A stretch of 64,000 bases of DNA from positions 1-64,000 of the forward strand of contig NZ_JACJJC010000009.1 in the NCBI RefSeq assembly GCF_016899755.1. The letters run 5' to 3'. This document shows, in pieces, positions 35,785 to 44,950 of the stretch (positions are counted from its first letter, which is position 1; each line of letters begins with the position of its first letter). This stretch comes from Sutterella massiliensis. GTDB lineage: Bacteria > Pseudomonadota > Gammaproteobacteria > Burkholderiales > Burkholderiaceae_F. The notes below the pieces were generated by a model, which made no database searches, was not told the DNA's origin, and saw nothing but the letters and a program-made list of their open reading frames with translations. The position numbers and the translations under genes were made by a program.

Positions 35785-36360
35785 ATGAAGGTTCTTGTCA
35801 TCAACGGACATCCGACGCCGAAGGAGTCGGCGGCCGGGAAAGCGATCCTCAATGCGTTTTTGAAGCAACGTCCCGACGCGATCGTGAGAACGCTTGCTGA
35901 ACGCAAGGCAGACAGTCCTGCCGGTTTTGACGTTGAGGCCGAGCAGGCGGCGCTTCGCGATGCCGACATCATCGTCTGGCACTTTCCTTTTTACTGGTAT
36001 TCGGTTCCCGGCCTCATGAAGACCTGGATCGACAGCGTCTTCCTGCGCGGCTTTGCGCATGGCTCGAACGGCACGGCGCTTCGCGGCAAGAAACTTGTTG
36101 TTTCGCTGACAACGGGTGCGCCCGAAGCGGCCTATGCAGAAGGCATGCCGATGAACTGGCCGCTTGAAGCGTTCATGCCGCCGCTGCGCCAGACGGCCTC
36201 GCTTTGCGGCATGGAAATGCTCGATCCGGTGGCGACATACGGGACGACCGCGATGGTTTTGGGCGGCGACGAGGGGCGCGAAGCGCTCGCGCAGGCTGCC
36301 CAAAAGCATGCCGAAAGACTTGCCGCAGTTATTGCATCCATCGAAAAAGCGGAGGCATAA
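35785..36360 (+). CDS. Flavodoxin-fold NAD(P)H oxidoreductase
   Basis: A 191-residue protein from the ATG at 35785, with agggagag upstream. MKVLVINGHPTPKESAAGKA is the flavin-phosphate loop, IIVWHFPFYWYSVPGLMKTW is the diagnostic block of KefF/YwrO-type quinone reductases, and DSVFLRGFAHG and LVVSLTTGAPEAAY continue the pattern. The role is two-electron reduction of quinones or electrophiles with NAD(P)H. First gene of a tight plus-strand operon: the next gene starts 3 bases after its stop. Divergent AraC regulator upstream. Confidence 0.88.
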   Translation: MKVLVINGHPTPKESAAGKAILNAFLKQRPDAIVRTLAERKADSPAGFDVEAEQAALRDADIIVWHFPFYWYSVPGLMKTWIDSVFLRGFAHGSNGTALRGKKLVVSLTTGAPEAAYAEGMPMNWPLEAFMPPLRQTASLCGMEMLDPVATYGTTAMVLGGDEGREALAQAAQKHAERLAAVIASIEKAEA

Positions 36361-36363
36361 GCC

Positions 36364-36645
36364 ATGAAGTTTCTCGTTGACGTCCGTATTCATGAACGAG
36401 AGGCGGCTAAGCCGCACCTTGCCGCACACCTCGCGTACTTGAACGCTCATTTCGAGACGGGCGACTTTTCGATGTTCGGTGCTTACGGCGACGGCACGGG
36501 CGGCATGCTGATCGCGGAAGCGGCCTCGCCCGAGGCGCTTGAAAGCGTGCTCGAGCTCGATCCCCTCAAAGCGGGGAACTGCGCGAAGTGGCAGGCAACG
36601 CCGCTAAAAGTAGCGTGCATCGATCCGTCGGCATTCACGCGTTGA
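36364..36645 (+). CDS. YCII-related protein
   Basis: A 93-residue protein starting 3 bases after the previous stop. MKFLVDVRIHEREAAKPHLA, HLAYLNAHFETGDFSMFGAY and GGMLIAEAASPEALESVLEL fit the YCII/dimeric alpha-beta-barrel fold, with the His and Asp positions typical of the family. YCII proteins bind small aromatic or chlorinated compounds, or act as peroxidase- or dehydrochlorinase-like enzymes. Here it probably handles the same substrate as the reductase before and flavoprotein after it. Confidence 0.8.
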   Translation: MKFLVDVRIHEREAAKPHLAAHLAYLNAHFETGDFSMFGAYGDGTGGMLIAEAASPEALESVLELDPLKAGNCAKWQATPLKVACIDPSAFTR

Positions 36646-36695
36646 TCGACCTGTGCAAGGAAGAGCGCCAGCAAGGCGGCAAGAAGGATTCCAAA

Positions 36696-38252
36696 ATGAA
36701 AAGACGAGCGATTCTCAAATCGGCACTTCTTCCGGCGGCAGCGGGATTCTCTGGGACGCTCGCTTCTCCCGGTACGCACGCTGCTGAACGTCACGCAGAC
36801 ATCGTGACCGACGTCCTCGTGATCGGGGGAGGCTTTGCGGGGCTCACGACGGCGCTCACGGCCGCACGTTCGGGGGCGAAAGTCGTTCTCCTAGAGCGTC
36901 GCGCTTATACGGGCGGCGACGGACTCCTTTCGGCCGGCATCATCGCCTCGGCCGAGTCGATCGTGCACAAGGCGCAGAACTTCTCGGGCGACGCTTCGCT
37001 TGAAGCTTATTGGAGGCAGATCGAAGCGGGTCTCACGGACGAGCCGCTCTCAAAAGTGCGAGACAACAGCCCGATGTCGCCCGTCTACGCGGGCTTCATG
37101 AAGCACGATCCCCGCGTGATGAAGCGCTCCGCGGAGATGTCGCCCGAAGTGCCGGCGCTTCTTGCGTCTTTCGGGATCGAATTCCTGCCGATCAACCCAG
37201 GGCAGCCTTTTTTGCTCCCGACGAAACCGGGTTCCATGTCGACCTTCGTGAAGGCCATCGGCGTTGAATTGAATAAGCTCGGCGTTGAGGTCCATACCGG
37301 TGCTCGAGCGGTTTCGCTCGAAACCGAAGAAGACCGGACGCCAGGCGCACCGCCCGACGCGGTTCGCGTCACGGGCGCAACGGCAAAGATCCAGGAGAAG
37401 ACCGTTCGAATTGCGGCAGACGCAGTCGTGATTGCTTCGGGCGGCTTTATCGACAACAAGGACATGATGCGCCGCTACAAGCGCGTCTGGGCCGACGTGC
37501 CGAAGGGTTTTTCGGCGGTGGGCGAGGGCGTGCCCGACGGTCACGACGGCGACGGCATTCGACTCGGCCGCTTAGGCGGGGCTGCCGTCGAAGATATGGA
37601 ATCGATGCCTAAACTCTTTGCCGCGCCGCGCAAAGGCGAAAAAAGCGCATCGTGGCTTCTGTTCGACACGGACACCGCCTACCTCGTCGACAAGTCGGGG
37701 AAGCGTTTCTGCGACGAACATGCTTCTCGCTACACGGGGTGCGCACTTGCTTGTTTGAGAAACCAAATCGACGGTGCTTACGTCGTCTTTGACGAAGCGA
37801 CTTTCACGGGATCGAACGCCGCGCGCTGGCGTTACGCAGATTTGCTGGCGGCGGGCGGGCTGGTTAAGGGCGAAACGATTGAAGCGGCCGCTCAAAAGGT
37901 CGGGGTCGATCCCAACGGCTTGCGGCAAACGCTGGAGGCCATTGCGGCCGATGCGGCGGCCGGCCGCGACAGTGCTTTCGGGCGCAAGGACAAGCTTTTC
38001 CGTGCGCTCAAGGGGCCCTTCTATATTTCGAAGCCGAGCTATCCGGTGAGCTTCAAGACCGAAGGCGGCCTCGAGGTGGATCCCGACTTTCGGGTGCTTC
38101 GCGCTGCCGACGATTCGGCCATTCCGGGGCTTTATGCCGCGGGCGCAGTGTGCGGATCGATTTCGACGCGCCTCTGCGACGTGATCGCGAGCGGTCTCAT
38201 CGTCGGTCCGGAGGCGGCGGCGTTTGCCGCTTCCGCCAAAAAGGTGGGTTGA
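36696..38252 (+). CDS. Exported FAD-dependent fumarate-reductase-like flavoprotein
   Basis: A 518-residue protein from the ATG at 36696 (MKRRAILKSALLPAAAGFSG), with RR signal and Ala-rich region ending near GTHAAERH. Domains: FAD-binding VTDVLVIGGGFAGLTTALTA, then a substrate-capping part, VVIASGGFIDNKDMMRRYKR, and the C-terminal SAIPGLYAAGAVCGSISTRL which closes the FAD site. Unlike the paralogues at 10094 and 57568, it lacks the GATSELWREA active block and has MSPVYAGFMKHDPRVMK, so the substrate should differ. Export via Tat is suggested but the motif (MKRRAILK) is minimal. The operon context (flavodoxin, YCII, ABM) points to an oxidised aromatic or enoate compound. Confidence 0.85.
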   Translation: MKRRAILKSALLPAAAGFSGTLASPGTHAAERHADIVTDVLVIGGGFAGLTTALTAARSGAKVVLLERRAYTGGDGLLSAGIIASAESIVHKAQNFSGDASLEAYWRQIEAGLTDEPLSKVRDNSPMSPVYAGFMKHDPRVMKRSAEMSPEVPALLASFGIEFLPINPGQPFLLPTKPGSMSTFVKAIGVELNKLGVEVHTGARAVSLETEEDRTPGAPPDAVRVTGATAKIQEKTVRIAADAVVIASGGFIDNKDMMRRYKRVWADVPKGFSAVGEGVPDGHDGDGIRLGRLGGAAVEDMESMPKLFAAPRKGEKSASWLLFDTDTAYLVDKSGKRFCDEHASRYTGCALACLRNQIDGAYVVFDEATFTGSNAARWRYADLLAAGGLVKGETIEAAAQKVGVDPNGLRQTLEAIAADAAAGRDSAFGRKDKLFRALKGPFYISKPSYPVSFKTEGGLEVDPDFRVLRAADDSAIPGLYAAGAVCGSISTRLCDVIASGLIVGPEAAAFAASAKKVG

Positions 38253-38329
38253 GGGACGAGTCGAGTCCTGTCGGCGGCGGTCACCGATGAAAAGGCATCA
38301 ACAAACACCACTATTTTGAGAGAACAACC

Positions 38330-38749
38330 ATGAAGAAGCTGAATGCGATTCTGGCCGGTGCGGCCGCCTGTGTGGCAATGGGAGAGGCTTATGCTGCTGA
38401 GCCCGCAGCCGAGGCGGTCGACTTTGCCAAGTATGCCGAGAACATCGTGCGCGTCTCGCGGATCACGGTCGATCCCGCGCGCGTAGAGGAGTACAAGGTC
38501 TTTGCGGCCGAAGTAGGCCGCGAATCGATGAAGAAGGAACCGGGCGTGCGCGTGCTCTACAGCGTCCAGGAAAAGAAGGATCCGACGCAGTTCACGATTC
38601 TCGAGATCTATGCGAGCGACGCGGCATACAAGCACCACATTCAGACGCCGCACTTCAAGAAGTACAAGACCGGCACGCTTGAGATGGTGAAGAAGCTTGA
38701 GCTGATCGATTGCAATCCGCTCGTGCCCGAAGCGCTGATTAAGCCGTAA
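38330..38749 (+). CDS. Exported antibiotic-biosynthesis-monooxygenase-like (ABM) protein
   Basis: A 139-residue protein with a signal peptide (MKKLNAILAGAAACVAMGEA, cleavage near AYA-AE). The mature part is an ABM dimeric ferredoxin-like domain: RVSRITVDPARVEEYKVFAA, VRVLYSVQEKKDPTQFTILE and AAYKHHIQTPHFKKYKTGTL, with the family's H-x-x-TPHF block. ABM proteins oxidise quinol or aromatic substrates without metal, or bind haem. It is fourth in the flavodoxin/YCII/flavoprotein operon and, like the flavoprotein, exported, so these two likely act together in the periplasm. Confidence 0.85.
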   Translation: MKKLNAILAGAAACVAMGEAYAAEPAAEAVDFAKYAENIVRVSRITVDPARVEEYKVFAAEVGRESMKKEPGVRVLYSVQEKKDPTQFTILEIYASDAAYKHHIQTPHFKKYKTGTLEMVKKLELIDCNPLVPEALIKP

Positions 38750-38795
38750 TCGCTGGAAGCGTCCGAGATTGCGGACGCAGAGCAGAATGAAATGG

Positions 38796-38833
38796 CAGCC
38801 GTTTCCACTGTTGTTGAGGAAACGGCGGCTTTT
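38796..38833 (+). terminator. Terminator of the flavoprotein-ABM operon
   Basis: gccgtttcc pairs with ggaaacggc around loop actgttgttga, followed by a short T run. Confidence 0.7.
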
Positions 38834-38935
38834 GTTCAATACCGCGTTTGAAGAACGGCAACGCCGAAAGCAACACTGTACGTTCATTCGGGCGGATCAG
38901 CGAAAATATTGGGATCGCTCCTTGAGGAAAAACGC

Positions 38936-39922
38936 ATGACCGGTACGGATTTTGGTCAATCGGGCAACAAGTTGCTTGCTGAGCTCACGGCATTGCCCGA
39001 TGAGGCGAGGCTTGACGCCTTTCGGCGCGCTTTTGCTGAGGGCTTTGATGCCAATACAGCCGGCTCGATAGCTGGTAATGAACATGCCATTGCCGTTCCT
39101 TTTCTTGCGTACTTTATTTCGGAAGAATGCTTTGAAGAGTGAGCGGGCGATGACGAGGACCATACGAATTTCTGGGCCTACATCCGTCAGCTCGTTGCAC
39201 TTTTTCTGGCGAATGGCTTCGATGCTTCGCGTGAGCACGGCGTATTCGGCGCATCGGTTCTCAAAGCGGTCCTGCGGTATCGACAGCGTATCGTCGGCAT
39301 GCACGACGTCGTTGGTGATCTGCTTAAAGCCGGCGCGAATCCTTTTGTGACGACAAGCGTGTTTGAAGGCGACGAACCTTCGTGCTCGGCCTACGACGAT
39401 GCCGAAGAAGCAGCCTCAGCGTCGTGGAGCAACTACGAATACGGTCGAGCTGCTGGATTCAAAGCTGTGCGTCATATGTTCGAAAAAGTTCGGACAGGCG
39501 GAAACTTTCGAGCGGTTGAACCGCTTCGCAGCCTGATTGGGAAGCGTATGGACAGCGTCTTTCCGGTTGGTCATTCGGCGATTCGCTATGACGGCGAAAA
39601 GGCCGACATGTACCTGCGTGCATCCGTAGTGCCCGGTTCTGCCGCTTCGGTTGTCGTCGCCTGCGAGGATTCGGCAATCTGTATCGATGAGGTCGGCTAT
39701 TACTACTGCGACCGGGACGCGCTCGCGCTCAAACCCGCGGAGCGACCTCGCGTTCTCCCGGCCAGCTCAGTCATTCGGAAGATCGAGAACTTCAAGATTC
39801 ATTGTGAGAACGGATTTGTTCTGGAGGTCGACAAAGAGACGGTCGCTTGCGACGCTCAAACGCGGCGCGTGAAATTGCACTTCTCGCAGCCGCTCATGCC
39901 GAAAAACGCTGACTCGGTTTGA
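38936..39922 (+). pseudogene. Ankyrin-like protein gene with in-frame TGA
   Basis: From the ATG at 38936 (ribosome site ttgaggaa) one frame runs to 39922, interrupted only by a TGA at 39140-39142. Before it: LLAELTALPDEARLDAFRRA and SGSIAGNEH-like FLAYFISEECFEE. After it: AGDDEDHTNFWAYIRQLVAL, FLANGFDASREHGVFGASVL, VGDLLKAGANPFVTTSVFEG. Repeated 'FLANGFDA' and 'LLKAGANP' resemble ankyrin loops. The C-terminal third (SVIRKIENFKIHCENGFVLE) is of another type. Without the stop it would be a 328-residue cytoplasmic protein. A single base change would restore it, so it may be a recent pseudogene or sequence error. Confidence 0.65.
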
Positions 39923-40017
39923 GGAACTGTTGATCGACGCGATCTCAAACGACGGCATTTACTTCTAACGCGAATAAACTTGAGGCCTCCTTACGCAGTC
40001 ACGAGGTTTTTGTTCGC

Positions 40018-41910
40018 ATGACCGCCGCCAGTTCGCACCAAAGTACGCTCTACATTGCAGAAAAACCGTCGCTTGCCAAAGCCATTGCCGAAGGGCTCGG
40101 CGTCGTGAAGCGCGGCAACGGCTTCATCGAGTGCCGAGGCGGCGCGACCGTTACCTGGTGCTTCGGGCATCTTTTGGAACAGGCCGAACCCGACGCGTAT
40201 CTGCCCGACGACATTCCGAAGACGAAGAAGGGCTCGAAAATTTGGCGGCTGCAGGATCTGCCGATTTTTCCGAAAGCGTGGCTCTCGATCGTGAAGAAGG
40301 AAAAGGGCATCAAGACGCAGCTCGCGACGATCGGCAAGCTCATTCGCGCGAGCGATGTGGTTGTGAACGCGGGCGACCCGGATAGAGAAGGGCAGCTCCT
40401 CGTTGACGAGGTGCTCGAGCATTTCAAGTGCCGTAAGCCCGTGAAGCGCTTTTGGGTATCGGCGATCGACCCGGTGTCGATTAAAAAGGGACTCGCGCAC
40501 CTCAAGGAAAACGTCAACTACGCGGGCATGCGGGATGCGGCACGCGGGCGCTCACGCGCGGACTGGCTTCTGGGCATGAATCTTTCTCGCGCGTACACGC
40601 TGACAAGCAAGAGCGAAGACGGCAAAAGCCGATTGATTGCCGTCGGACGCGTGCAGACGCCGACCCTCGCAATGGTTGCGCGCCGCGACTACGCTGTCCG
40701 AAACTTTGTGCCGAAGTCCTACCTCGCGATTTCGGCGCTTCTCGAAAAAGCGGGTGTTCCATTTCGTGCGAGGTGGAAGCCCAAGCCCGGGCAGTCGGGC
40801 ATGGATGAGGAAGGGAAGCTCCTCTTGGACCTCAAGCTTGGGCATGAGCTCGTCGAGCGGCTCGCGAAGGAAAAGACGGCGCTCGTCCTTTCTGCCGAAA
40901 CAAAGCGCCGAAAAGCCTTTCAGCCCAAGGTCTATTCGCTCGCCGACATTCAGGTGGAAGCAAATCGCCTATACGGCATGACGGCCGACGACACGCTCAA
41001 GGTCTGCCAGTCGCTCTACGAGACGCACAAGATCACGAGCTATCCGCGAACGGACTGTGCTTATCTGCCTGAGTCGCAGCACGCCGAAGCGCCGGCCGTA
41101 CTCGCTGCCATAGCGAAAACGTTCCCGGCGACCGCCAAAGCTGTCGAGCGGGCGGACACGTCGATCAAAAGTCCGACCTTCAACGACAAGAAGGTAACGG
41201 CGCACCACGGGATCGTGCCGGTCGCAAACGTCGTCGATTGGTCGAAGCTCTCGGATCGCGAGCAAAAGCTCTACCGTCTCATTGCAAGGCGCTACATTGC
41301 GCAGTTCTTTCCCGTGCACGAGTTCGACGAAACGACCGTAGAGCTTCAGATCGGAGACGAGAAGTTTGTTGCCAAAGGCAAGGTCGTTGTCAGGAAAGGC
41401 TGGAAGGTCCTTTTCGACAAGAAAGAAGATGCGGCCGAAAAGAAAGGTGAAGACGACTCTTCGAGTCAGACGCTCCCGTCGCTGACAAAGGGCGAGACGG
41501 TTGAGGTAAAGGCAGTCGAAGGCAAAGAAGACAAAACGAAGCCGCCCGCCTACTTCACTGAAGGGACGCTCATCGCCGCGATGGAAAACATCTGGCGCTC
41601 GTTCGAAGATCCGCAGCTCCAAGCGAAGCTCAAGGAAGCGGGCGGCATCGGCACGCCCGCGACGCGCGCGGCGATCATCCAGGAATTGAAGCGTAAAACG
41701 TACCTGGCTTCCGAAGGCAGGAAGCTCCACTGCACCGAGCTCGGACGAAGCGTACTTCTGAAGGCCTCTCCCAAGGTGCGAAGCGCCGCGATGACGGCGT
41801 TCTTCGAGACGAAGATGCAGCTCGTTGAAAAAGGTGAATACGGGCTTGATGCTTTCGTGTCGGAATACGAGCGTTTCATTCAAGGCGAGCTCGATGCGCT
41901 AAAAATTTGA
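40018..41910 (+). CDS. topB: DNA topoisomerase III (type IA)
   Basis: A 630-residue type IA topoisomerase. Toprim motif: TLYIAEKPSLAKAIAEGLGV with the catalytic Glu, and VVNAGDPDREGQLLVDEVLE with DxD. GMNLSRAYTL and GRVQTPTLAMVARRD follow. The active tyrosine is in KITSYPRTDCAYLPESQHAE, and TPATRAAIIQELKRKTYLA closes the core. Compared with E. coli TopB (653) it ends soon after the core and lacks C-terminal zinc fingers. It decatenates and resolves replication intermediates. Stand-alone gene on the plus strand. topB genes are also carried by conjugative elements, but nothing here ties it to the tra remnant. Confidence 0.93.
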   Translation: MTAASSHQSTLYIAEKPSLAKAIAEGLGVVKRGNGFIECRGGATVTWCFGHLLEQAEPDAYLPDDIPKTKKGSKIWRLQDLPIFPKAWLSIVKKEKGIKTQLATIGKLIRASDVVVNAGDPDREGQLLVDEVLEHFKCRKPVKRFWVSAIDPVSIKKGLAHLKENVNYAGMRDAARGRSRADWLLGMNLSRAYTLTSKSEDGKSRLIAVGRVQTPTLAMVARRDYAVRNFVPKSYLAISALLEKAGVPFRARWKPKPGQSGMDEEGKLLLDLKLGHELVERLAKEKTALVLSAETKRRKAFQPKVYSLADIQVEANRLYGMTADDTLKVCQSLYETHKITSYPRTDCAYLPESQHAEAPAVLAAIAKTFPATAKAVERADTSIKSPTFNDKKVTAHHGIVPVANVVDWSKLSDREQKLYRLIARRYIAQFFPVHEFDETTVELQIGDEKFVAKGKVVVRKGWKVLFDKKEDAAEKKGEDDSSSQTLPSLTKGETVEVKAVEGKEDKTKPPAYFTEGTLIAAMENIWRSFEDPQLQAKLKEAGGIGTPATRAAIIQELKRKTYLASEGRKLHCTELGRSVLLKASPKVRSAAMTAFFETKMQLVEKGEYGLDAFVSEYERFIQGELDALKI

Positions 41911-42339
41911 CCGGTGTGCTCGCGCGTGGGATCAATGCCGCAGCGTCGACCTCATTGCTGTGATTGTCGACAGCTGGCTTCTCGCGCGACTCGATTCGAA
42001 CGCTTTTGGAAGCACTCGACCGTGTTGATCTCGTGCGGTCGACTTCAAGCACAACTTGCCAGACGAGGCGGTTATTGGAAATGCGTTTTGCCATGGGCGT
42101 ATCGCGGTCGGACTTCAAATGGTTTTAGACACTTATTCCGCGCTCGTTCAAACTCAGCCAATGCGGATTTTCTGCGTCCCGTTGGCCCGATAAAGATGTT
42201 CCGTGAACGAATGCTCGGCGCGTGCCTGTGTTTGTGAAAGACTTCGAGCAGCTCTTGGCATGACCAAGGTCGCTAACGTTCGATCGAGCCGATTTGACAG
42301 TCTAAGGGGCCGAATTGTTCGTTTAGATCTGCAGGGAGT
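41911..42339. other. Intergenic region without a supported gene
   Basis: About 430 bases between topB and the cupin promoter. Some open frames exist on the minus strand, but none has a recognisable domain or a good ribosome site, so I report none. Confidence 0.45.
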
Positions 42340-42382
42340 TTGACAATCATTAGCGTACGAACTATATTGTTCGCATACGAAC
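42340..42382 (+). promoter_or_regulatory. Strong promoter with overlapping operator before the cupin gene
   Basis: TTGACA (42340-42345), 17-base spacer, TATATT (42363-42368). Overlapping the -10 is gcgtacgaac (42353-42362) facing gttcg (42369-42373), giving gaac-tatatt-gttc, and a second cgaac copy gcatacgaac at 42373-42382. This looks like a repressor site of the GTACGAAC type covering the promoter. Confidence 0.65.
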
Positions 42383-42416
42383 TTAATAGCGCTGAAAGAG
42401 CGCAAGGAGATCCAAA

Positions 42417-42797
42417 ATGACCGAAAACTTCAAGCTCACCCATGTTGCCGCCGCTCCCCGCACGGAACTTCACGATCTGCTCAACCTGACGGGTTCGGAA
42501 GTGTCCGTAAACGAACTCCCGGCAGGCGCGGCCGTCCCGTTCGTGCACAAGCACACGGAAAATGAAGAGCTTTACGGCGTTCTCGAAGGAAAAGGCGAGC
42601 TCTATATCGACGGCGAAGTCCATGCAATCACGGCCGGCGACTGGTTCCGCATTTCGCCGGAAGGCCGCCGTGCGATTCGTGCAGCCGCCGACTCGTCGAT
42701 TCGCTTCATCTGCATCCAGACAAAAGCGGGGAGCCTCGCGCACTACACAATGACCGACGGCGTGCCTGTCGACGAAAAGGCTCCTTGGCACGAGTAA
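42417..42797 (+). CDS. Small cupin-domain protein
   Basis: A 126-residue single-domain cupin with AAGGAG before the start. The two cupin motifs are present: PFVHKHTENEELYGVLEGKG with metal ligands His, His, Glu, and ITAGDWFRISPEGRRAIRAA. VNELPAGAAV is the preceding strand. It has no signal peptide and is likely cytoplasmic. Similar small cupins act as quinone- or stress-response proteins, often next to redox genes. The strong promoter with operator just upstream suggests tight induction. Function beyond the fold is unknown. Confidence 0.85.
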   Translation: MTENFKLTHVAAAPRTELHDLLNLTGSEVSVNELPAGAAVPFVHKHTENEELYGVLEGKGELYIDGEVHAITAGDWFRISPEGRRAIRAAADSSIRFICIQTKAGSLAHYTMTDGVPVDEKAPWHE

Positions 42798-42822
42798 AGC
42801 GATTTCGGCAACCGAACCGCAT

Positions 42823-42858
42823 ACGGCCGCTGAACTGAATGCTCTGCGGCCGTTTTTT
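42823..42858 (+). terminator. Terminator after the cupin gene
   Basis: acggccgc (42823-42830) pairs with gcggccgt (42846-42853), then six T. Confidence 0.8.
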
Positions 42859-42895
42859 CATCTGCTCAGGCAAGTCGGCGCTGTATGAAAACTTT

Positions 42896-43480
42896 TCAGA
42901 TGCTGCTTAGACCTTCTCCTTCTTGCCATTTCGAACGCAGGAAATCGATCGCTTCCTTCACGATCGATCGGTCGGCACGTTCTGAGTGAAGCATGAAGCT
43001 CACGGGCTTGTCGGCTTCTTTGTAATCGGGAAGTACTGGAACAAGCCTGCCAGCACGAAGCTCGCGGTAGCACATGAAGACGGCAGTGCTGAGGACGATG
43101 CCTTTGCCTTCGAGAACGAGCCCCATCAAGGGACCTGTTGTCGAGGCGCAGAGCGAAGCCAGTTCCGAAGGGACACGATACCGCTTGCCGTCTTTCCAAA
43201 GCCAAATCGTGTCGCACATTGCACCGTCGTAGTGGAAAAGACGTTTGCCGCGGAGGTCGTCAATGGTTTTAGGCGTGCCGGTCCGTTCGAGATACGAGGG
43301 GCTCGCGGCCATGATGCGGCGAAAGGCGCCGATTCGTACAGTTCGTTCGCTGCCGATCGTCGTCGCGCCGCAATGCACGGCTATGTCGCAGTCTTGATCG
43401 TTCGGTCTTGCAGAGATATCCAAAGCTGCGGCGAGCAGTCCACATGCGACCACTCGCCGTTCTAATGCATGATCTGGCGA
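42896..43480 (-). pseudogene. LysR-type regulator, C-terminal fragment
   Basis: The readable part is a LysR substrate-binding domain: SARPNDQDCDIAVHCGATTI, IGAFRRIMAASPSYLERTG, PKTIDDLRGKRLFHYDGAM, GLVLEGKGIVLSTAVFMCYR and ELRAGRLVPVLPDYKEADKP. The N-terminal helix-turn-helix and half of the first subdomain are missing; further upstream the frame is open but is not LysR-like and runs into the divergent hydrolase gene. It therefore cannot bind DNA in the normal way. It may once have regulated the hydrolase or cupin. The upstream limit of about 43480 is approximate. Confidence 0.75.
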
Positions 43481-43694
43481 GCGGCCGACGCAGTTTCCGA
43501 TCGATTTTTTGCCCGAAGATTTCAAGTTTGAGCCAGCCTGTCGTTCATCAAGGGTAGCCTTCTCGCGCGGGGGCAGAATGCATCGCGGAGGCATCCCCTT
43601 TGACGTCTTTTCCACCTTTTCTTTTCTATTCGTCGATTGCGGGTGCCTCCTCGCGAACCGGAAGCGGTTTGCGACTTTGGGAGGAGGTTGTCGC

Positions 43695-44741
43695 ATGAAT
43701 AAGGATGGAACGGACTTTTTGCTCGGACGGCGGGCCTTTGCCGCGCTTGCGTCGACTCTTCTTCTCCTTGGCGCGGCGAAGCCCGCCGTTTCGGCAGTTG
43801 GAGGGGAGGCAGGTACAAACATGGGAAAGGGCGACACGAACGGCACTTTTTCTCGCCGCAGCACCATTGGCGAAATCGTGCGGGACCCGGCATTCAAAGG
43901 ATTCGGCGAATACGTCCTGCCGCTTGAGACGCTAGGGCATCCCTATCGGAAGCTCGACGAGACTTCGCTCGATATGCCGCTCACGCGTTTGCCTCGGCTG
44001 CTGCCATACCATACGAACGTGAACGTTGATGCAGCCTGCGGCATTCTCAATCGTCTGAAGGCCCGGTCGCTTGCGGGCGATCGCGTCTGGATTCCGCTCT
44101 CGCACGAGGGAGCGGGACTTTTCTTTTATCCGACTTCTCAAAGGCCGGGCGATTCGCCTAAGCCTTTTGTACTCATCGCAGCGGGCGGCGGTTTTGTGTA
44201 TGTGGGCTCGATCCACGAAGGCTTCCCGTACGCCGAAGCGATGAACAAAAACGGCATGAACGCATTCGTGCTTCAGTATCGGGTGACCCGCGGCGGCTCG
44301 AGTGCGATGGAAGACATGGCCGAGGGGCTCGACTTCATTCTCTCGAACTCGAAAACACTCAATGTAGACCCCAAGGGTTACGCGCTCATGGGTAGTTCCG
44401 CCGGTGCGCGCATGGCCGCGTGGCTCGGAAGCATCGGCCTTGAACCGTTCGGCTACAAGGATCGAGGAAAAGCAGGCGCGGTGCTTATGGCCTATACCGG
44501 GCATTCCGATTGGCAGCCCGATGATCCGCCGACCTTCATGGTGCAGGGGACGGCAGACCCGATTGCGCCCGTTCGCGTAGTCGACAACCGCATGCGTGCC
44601 ATGCGGGAGGTAGGCATTCCCGTCGACTACATGCGTGTTGATGGCGTCGCTCACGGTTTTGGACTTGGGATCGGTACGGCGGCAGACGGTTGGATCAATC
44701 GTGCGGCGCGGTTCTGGGCGAAAGTGCGGACACGAAATTGA
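43695..44741 (+). CDS. Exported alpha/beta-hydrolase (esterase-like)
   Basis: A 348-residue protein from the ATG at 43695, with GGGAGGAGG upstream. The N-terminus, FLLGRRAFAALASTLLLLGA, is a signal with a paired arginine, probably Tat. The core is an alpha/beta-hydrolase of the acetyl-esterase type: PFVLIAAGGGFVYVGSIHEG as the oxyanion part, NAFVLQYRVTRGG, GYALMGSSAGARMAAWLGS with nucleophile Ser in GSSAG, PPTFMVQGTADPIAPVRVVD with the acid, and VAHGFGLGIG with the His. Triad is complete. It would cleave esters outside the cytoplasm. A LysR fragment and a cupin lie upstream. Confidence 0.85.
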   Translation: MNKDGTDFLLGRRAFAALASTLLLLGAAKPAVSAVGGEAGTNMGKGDTNGTFSRRSTIGEIVRDPAFKGFGEYVLPLETLGHPYRKLDETSLDMPLTRLPRLLPYHTNVNVDAACGILNRLKARSLAGDRVWIPLSHEGAGLFFYPTSQRPGDSPKPFVLIAAGGGFVYVGSIHEGFPYAEAMNKNGMNAFVLQYRVTRGGSSAMEDMAEGLDFILSNSKTLNVDPKGYALMGSSAGARMAAWLGSIGLEPFGYKDRGKAGAVLMAYTGHSDWQPDDPPTFMVQGTADPIAPVRVVDNRMRAMREVGIPVDYMRVDGVAHGFGLGIGTAADGWINRAARFWAKVRTRN

Positions 44742-44950
44742 GCGTGCTGCTTTTGCAAGGAAAGAATAAGCGTCGATAGCAACGACTAAAGTCGGTTTTG
44801 GGTCCTTTGACGGTGAGAGATGAATTGGCGCATTGCCTCAAGCGAAAGAAAACGCTCAAATGTAGTTAGTTTTGCGAGAACGCCTGGAGTTGCGATGGTC
44901 TAGACTCTTCTCCTCGTTTCCCAGACCTTCAAGACAACAGAAGAAGAAAA

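Noticed and set aside
41876..42118. Minus-strand 80-codon frame after topB
   Set aside because: Overlaps the topB end, has no domain or ribosome site; judged a chance frame.
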